DNA of 64,000 nucleotides, from the NCBI RefSeq assembly GCF_016424485.1, contig NZ_JAELUP010000103.1:434001-498000 (forward strand). The letters run 5' to 3'. Each line of letters opens with the position of its first letter. Position 1 is the stretch's first letter. This DNA comes from Paenibacillus roseus (GTDB taxonomy: Bacteria; Bacillota; Bacilli; Paenibacillales; Paenibacillaceae). Position numbers and translations under genes: made by a program. Below the pieces are notes generated by a model. That model saw only the letters and a list, made by a program, of their open reading frames with translations. It ran no database searches and had not been told where the DNA came from. Shown here in pieces: positions 61,268 to 64,000 of this stretch.

Positions 61268-61291
61268 TTAACGTTAACGTAAACGTCATGG
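61268..61291. promoter_or_regulatory. Probable MerR operator upstream of the SDR gene
   Basis: TTAACGTTAACGT followed by AAACGTCATGG. The core ACGTTAACGT is a perfect palindrome and recurs at 61736-61756, both times beside CATGG. Confidence 0.7.
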
Positions 61292-61336
61292 ATTAGGCGT
61301 GCCAAGGCGGAAGCTGGTGAGGAGACGCCATGTTCA

Positions 61337-61723
61337 TCATGGCGTCATGTCGTCGATGATACGCTGCAATCTTTCCATATTCCCTATGATTTCCAGTCTG
61401 AATTGGGATAAATCCTCCAGCTTCTGATCGGTTTCTTTCAGGTGACCGGCCAGAATCTCTATGACTTTCCGTTTGCCTTTGATCATGGTCGGTTCTTCGA
61501 AGTAAAGATCAATAACCGACTGAATTTCATCCAGGCTCAGGCCGATGCGCTTGAGAACATTGATTTTCAGCAGACGCTCCAGAGCTTGCTCCGAATAATA
61601 ATGGAATCCGTTACTCTCCTGCTCAACTTCACCCAACAGTCCCAACTGTTGATAGTGGCGAATGGTACGGGCCGTAACACCTGCTCGTTCAGCCAGCTCG
61701 CCGATCAACATTTTCTGATTCAT
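61337..61723 (-). CDS. MerR family transcriptional regulator
   Basis: 128 residues. The winged helix LIGELAERAGVTARTIRHYQ, QLGLLGE and FHYYSEQALERLL is a MerR DNA-binding domain. A coiled-coil dimer helix follows (about 80-128). There is no Cys-based metal site, so the signal is not a metal; it is unknown. GGAGGTACAT supports ATG 61723. A consensus promoter with the operator just behind the -10 points to autoregulation. Confidence 0.93.
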   Translation of the reverse strand: MNQKMLIGELAERAGVTARTIRHYQQLGLLGEVEQESNGFHYYSEQALERLLKINVLKRIGLSLDEIQSVIDLYFEEPTMIKGKRKVIEILAGHLKETDQKLEDLSQFRLEIIGNMERLQRIIDDMTP

Positions 61724-61735
61724 ATGTACCTCCAA

Positions 61736-61756
61736 CCATGACGTTAACGTTAATGG
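61736..61756. promoter_or_regulatory. Probable MerR operator in its own leader
   Basis: CCATGACGTTAACGTTAATGG contains ACGTTAACGT and lies between the -10 box and the start codon of merR. Confidence 0.7.
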
Positions 61757-61757
61757 T

Positions 61758-61786
61758 ATTATAGAAAGTTTGCTGTTTCTTGTCAA
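61758..61786 (-). promoter_or_regulatory. Consensus sigmaA promoter of merR
   Basis: On the minus strand TTGACA (61786-61781), 17 bases, TATAAT (61763-61758), a perfect match to both hexamers. Confidence 0.9.
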
Positions 61787-61816
61787 TCCTGTTTTACAGG
61801 CGTATCGCCAATATAC

Positions 61817-61857
61817 AAAGCGCAGACACTGCTCCGACCAGGGAGCCGCGTCTGCGC
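61817..61857 (-). terminator. Hairpin downstream of the XRE regulator
   Basis: On the minus strand GCGCAGAC and GTCTGCGC enclose GGCTCC/GGAGC-type inner pairing, followed by TTTGT. It is a probable terminator with a short tail. Confidence 0.6.
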
Positions 61858-61915
61858 CAGAGTATATATACATGTCTCATCCATTACCGGCTGTTCATAG
61901 GAACCATTTGAAAAA

Positions 61916-62254
61916 CTAGGATTGTTTATCGTCATATTCGACAATATGCTTCACAATCTGGGCAATCAGCTTGATCTTGCCCGGAGGACAACCTTCAATC
62001 AGATCGATAATTTCGTTGCGAAGAAAGTCATTGGCTGCGCTGTTCGTGCCGCCCAGAATATATTCCGGGGTCTCCTCAAGCACAACACAAATCTCGGAGA
62101 GTCTGTCCAGGTTGACGGGTGTGCGGCCGCGTTCAATTTTGCTTATGTATGCGTTGGATACATCCAACTGCTCGGCAAGCCTCTCCTGCGTCAGACCTTT
62201 GCTCTCCCGAGCCTTCCGTATCCGTTTTCCGATTAATGTGTAATCAAAGCTCAT
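61916..62254 (-). CDS. XRE family transcriptional regulator
   Basis: 112 residues. The helix-turn-helix is IGKRIRKARESKGLTQERLA, then DVSNAYISKIERGRTPVN. A helical C-terminal part (about 75-112, AANDFLRNEIIDLIEGCPPG) may dimerise or sense. It is divergent from the agr-like operon, and two dyads in the shared region look like its sites. AGGTGATAGAG upstream favours ATG 62254; the in-frame GTG 62263 is possible. Confidence 0.9.
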   Translation of the reverse strand: MSFDYTLIGKRIRKARESKGLTQERLAEQLDVSNAYISKIERGRTPVNLDRLSEICVVLEETPEYILGGTNSAANDFLRNEIIDLIEGCPPGKIKLIAQIVKHIVEYDDKQS

Positions 62255-62316
62255 CTCTATCACCTAATATGAATATATCAATCGGGCTGCGAATGCTACA
62301 TAGACGAAAATTCAAG

Positions 62317-62345
62317 TTGAACCTATAAGTTAAAAATGGTATAAT
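62317..62345 (+). promoter_or_regulatory. SigmaA promoter of the agr-like operon
   Basis: TTGAAC, 17 bases, TATAAT, 38 bases before the first gene. Confidence 0.88.
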
Positions 62346-62367
62346 ATTCACAATTAACCTATTGGTT
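62320..62367. promoter_or_regulatory. Twin dyad operators at the agr-like promoter
   Basis: AACCTATAAGTT (62320-62331) overlaps the -35, and AACCTATTGGTT (62356-62367, perfect dyad AACC-TATT-GGTT) lies just after the -10. The centres are 36 bases apart. The arrangement suits repression by the divergent XRE protein or autoregulation by the LytTR protein. Confidence 0.6.
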
Positions 62368-62383
62368 CATTAAAAGGTGGGAC

Positions 62384-63055
62384 ATGGTGAGCGCTCTGTA
62401 CTTTATGTTGTTTTCAACAATAGAAGGCATGTCTCTGTTCTCAATCATGTTGTCGTTGTTCAGGTACCGAATTACCGAGTATTTTCAGTATTATGTGGTG
62501 CTGTCCATTCTCATGTCGGGTGCAAGTTACTGGATGTGGCAGATTAGCGGAGCGTCTGAGTATGTGCCGGTGCTGTCAGCCCTTCTGTTCTCGCTGTCTG
62601 TGCTTGTACGCTACAGGTTGTCCCCCATGGCGGCCATGTTGATGGCCTTGACCGGGTACTTTTTTTTCGGCATGCTTCAGTCGCTTGTCGTGTACGCCCT
62701 TGAAGTGGGGTTTCTGATCCGGATGGAACGGATACAGGGCAATACGAGTGATACCTACCTGATGCAATCGGTTAATTCCCTGTTGTTGTTTGCTCTAAGC
62801 TACACCCTGTACCGCAAAGGCTTTGGGTTTACATTCCCGCTCTCATGGGTTGAAGTGAAGGAAGGGAACACTCTTCTTTTATCATCCCTGAGCGTCGCTT
62901 TTATCTTCGTCACAGGTGTTTCGCTGCTGCATTCCCGGGTGTATGCGGCGGCCGCCGTTTTCTTTCTTATTTTATTGCTGCTGCTCTATATATTAAACAG
63001 AAAGGAACAGCGCCATGTTAGAAGCCTTTTCCAGGCAACTCGCAGGTACGATTAA
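62384..63055 (+). CDS. Polytopic membrane protein of the agr-like locus, AgrC-like sensor part without kinase
   Basis: 223 residues with six or seven hydrophobic segments (for example LYFMLFSTIEGMSLFSIMLS, YVPVLSALLFSLSVLV, AAMLMALTGYFFFGMLQSLV, AAVFFLILLLLLYIL). It resembles the membrane-embedded sensing part of AgrC kinases, but the gene ends a few basic residues after the last helix (NRKEQRHVRSLFQATRRYD). No dimerisation His or ATPase motif follows. It overlaps agrB by 41 bases. Whether it receives the peptide, exports it or does something else is not settled by the sequence. AAAAGGTGGG precedes ATG 62384. Confidence 0.7.
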   Translation: MVSALYFMLFSTIEGMSLFSIMLSLFRYRITEYFQYYVVLSILMSGASYWMWQISGASEYVPVLSALLFSLSVLVRYRLSPMAAMLMALTGYFFFGMLQSLVVYALEVGFLIRMERIQGNTSDTYLMQSVNSLLLFALSYTLYRKGFGFTFPLSWVEVKEGNTLLLSSLSVAFIFVTGVSLLHSRVYAAAAVFFLILLLLLYILNRKEQRHVRSLFQATRRYD

Positions 63056-63566
63056 ACAAGCTCTCCCTGATCATCCGGTCAGCGAAGCCGTATTGAGATA
63101 CGGGTTGAATATAGTCTTCAACACCGTATGTACAATTGTGCTCAGTATGATCCTCGGAATCGCAGCCGGGCGGCTTCCGGAGACGATGGTGGTTCTGTTC
63201 GGTTTCGCGCTGCTACGGGTGCTGTCGGGCGGCTACCATTTCAAATCCGGGCTGCTCTGCGTGGTTGTTTCGTCCATAGTGGCGGTTAGCCTGTCATTCG
63301 TTGTGTTGGACGCATACACCTTGTTCACATTAAACGCAATCAATGCTGTTCTGGTAGTGATCTACGCGCCTTCAGGAATCGAACGCCAAACCCGAATTCC
63401 AAAACGGTGTTTTCCGATGCTTAAAATAGCTGCTCTGCTGATCGTCCTCACGAACCTTCATATTCATTCATCCTTGCTTGCGGTCAGCTGGTTTGTGCAA
63501 GCGATATCCCTGGTTCCTGTCAAGCAATGGAAGGAGGTGAAAACCAATGAGCAAAAGAGCGCTTAG
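63015..63566 (+). CDS. agrB: AgrB-like peptide-processing membrane endopeptidase
   Basis: 183 residues with several membrane spans. LLRVLSGGYHFKSGLLC carries His75 and Cys82, separated as in the catalytic pair of Staphylococcus AgrB (His77, Cys84). AgrB cuts the C-terminal tail from AgrD and closes its macrocycle. GGAAC before the ATG lies inside the preceding gene. The 3' end overlaps agrD by 20 bases. Confidence 0.92.
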   Translation: MLEAFSRQLAGTIKQALPDHPVSEAVLRYGLNIVFNTVCTIVLSMILGIAAGRLPETMVVLFGFALLRVLSGGYHFKSGLLCVVVSSIVAVSLSFVVLDAYTLFTLNAINAVLVVIYAPSGIERQTRIPKRCFPMLKIAALLIVLTNLHIHSSLLAVSWFVQAISLVPVKQWKEVKTNEQKSA

Positions 63567-63669
63567 CGCCTTCGCGACCATGCTGAGTTTTACAGCTTTA
63601 CTGTCCGTGACGACCGCCAGCTTTCTGTGGGGCAATCAGCCGGAAGTACCGAAAGAATTATTGACATAA
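63547..63669 (+). CDS. agrD: AgrD-like cyclic lactone autoinducer precursor
   Basis: 40 residues behind an ideal AAGGAGGTG site. An amphipathic N-terminal leader (MSKRALSAFATMLSFTALLS) is followed by a core and the tail QPEVPKELLT. The tail matches EVPKEL of S. aureus AgrD exactly and stands at the same distance from the ring residue. There is no Cys; Ser25 occupies the ring position, so the predicted ring is Ser-Phe-Leu-Trp-Gly closed as a lactone. Serine-lactone AgrD peptides are known from Staphylococcus intermedius-group species. The N-terminal cut site is unknown. Confidence 0.88.
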   Translation: MSKRALSAFATMLSFTALLSVTTASFLWGNQPEVPKELLT

Positions 63670-63685
63670 TGTTTGGAGTGGAATC

Positions 63686-64000
63686 ATGTACTTGGCCGTA
63701 ACAAAAGAGAAGGAAGGCCATGGTCTGGAGAATATTCACATCGATGATATTCTGTTTCTGGAGACGCTGCAAAACCGAATACTGGTGCACACGACAGACT
63801 CGGTTTACTATGTCGCCAATACGCTTGAGCGATGGCGGAACGCTTTCCAGACCATGGGGCGGCACTTCGAGCTAGTGGATAGGTCTTACATTGCCAACCT
63901 CTCCAAGGTAAAGCGGTTGGACCCGAAATGGAGCAAGCTGTACTTCCATGATGATCCATCGATAACTGGCAAGCCCTGTAATGTCGCACGCAGCAACTAT
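63686..64000 (+). CDS. LytTR DNA-binding domain protein (3' end missing)
   Basis: 105 codons are visible; the gene runs off the window. It starts almost at once with a LytTR pattern: HIDDILFLETLQNRILVHTT, VYYVANTLERWRN, HFELVDRSYIANLSKVKRL. There is no receiver domain before it, unlike AgrA. TTGGAGTGG precedes ATG 63686, 16 bases after agrD. It probably regulates the locus. A C-terminal extension cannot be ruled out. Confidence 0.85.
   Translation, partial: MYLAVTKEKEGHGLENIHIDDILFLETLQNRILVHTTDSVYYVANTLERWRNAFQTMGRHFELVDRSYIANLSKVKRLDPKWSKLYFHDDPSITGKPCNVARSNY

Noticed and set aside
1..64000. CRISPR arrays, tRNA or rRNA genes, prophage
   Set aside because: No regularly spaced direct repeats, no cloverleaf or CCA pattern, and no phage structural genes were seen.

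Overview
The window looks like a chromosomal segment of an endospore-forming Bacillota of the Paenibacillaceae type. The signs are the sporulation genes spoVM and spoVIF, Bacillus-like gene orders (floT with its NfeD partner, ylbF-ylbG, and the rqcH to recG block), strong AGGAGG-type ribosome binding sites, sigmaA promoters, CcpA and LexA sites of Bacillus type, and a moderately GC-rich base composition. I see no rRNA, tRNA, transposase, prophage or CRISPR array. Almost all of it is core genome. The accessory parts are a 215-bp palindromic element near 9.6-9.8 kb and a quorum-sensing locus at the right edge.

Region 1 (1-9.5 kb): the end of an NfeD-like gene and floT (membrane microdomains). 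Then comes an organic-acid cluster on the minus strand: tctC-tctB-tctA (tripartite tricarboxylate transporter), an ACT-domain malic enzyme, and a small HPr-like protein without the phosphoryl-accepting histidine. A CitA/MalK-type sensor kinase and CitB-type regulator face it. The shared promoter region holds a consensus cre, so uptake of the acid, its decarboxylation, and two layers of control sit together.

Region 2 (9.5-29.5 kb): rpsD with a leader that looks like an S4 autoregulatory element; a GAF-GGDEF diguanylate cyclase; an M29 aminopeptidase; a second HPr-like gene; ylaN; a Ca2+/H+ antiporter; an Asp23 protein; ftsW; a YugN-like protein; an M20 amidohydrolase; a CBS-pair protein; an XPB-type helicase with its Helicase_C_3 partner; ylbF-ylbG; a LysR regulator overlapping a PHP phosphoesterase; and rqcH.

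Region 3 (29.7-56.6 kb): the conserved growth block yloB, dapF, a YitJ-type methyltransferase/MTHFR, remA, gmk, rpoZ, coaBC, priA, def, fmt, rsmB, rlmN, prpC, prkC, rsgA, rpe, a small membrane protein, spoVM (26 codons), rpmB (opposite strand), yloU, fakA, a degV/fakB gene and recG. Several adjacent genes overlap by ATGA.

Region 4 (56.6-64 kb): spoVIF, a DUF2515 protein, an SOS-controlled Y-family polymerase with a YolD-like partner, a MerR/SDR pair with shared operator motifs, and an agr-like locus. The agr-like locus has a divergent XRE regulator, a polytopic membrane protein without a kinase domain, AgrB, a 40-residue AgrD-like peptide with serine in place of the ring cysteine, and a LytTR-domain protein cut by the window end. 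This locus is the best candidate for an under-described system.
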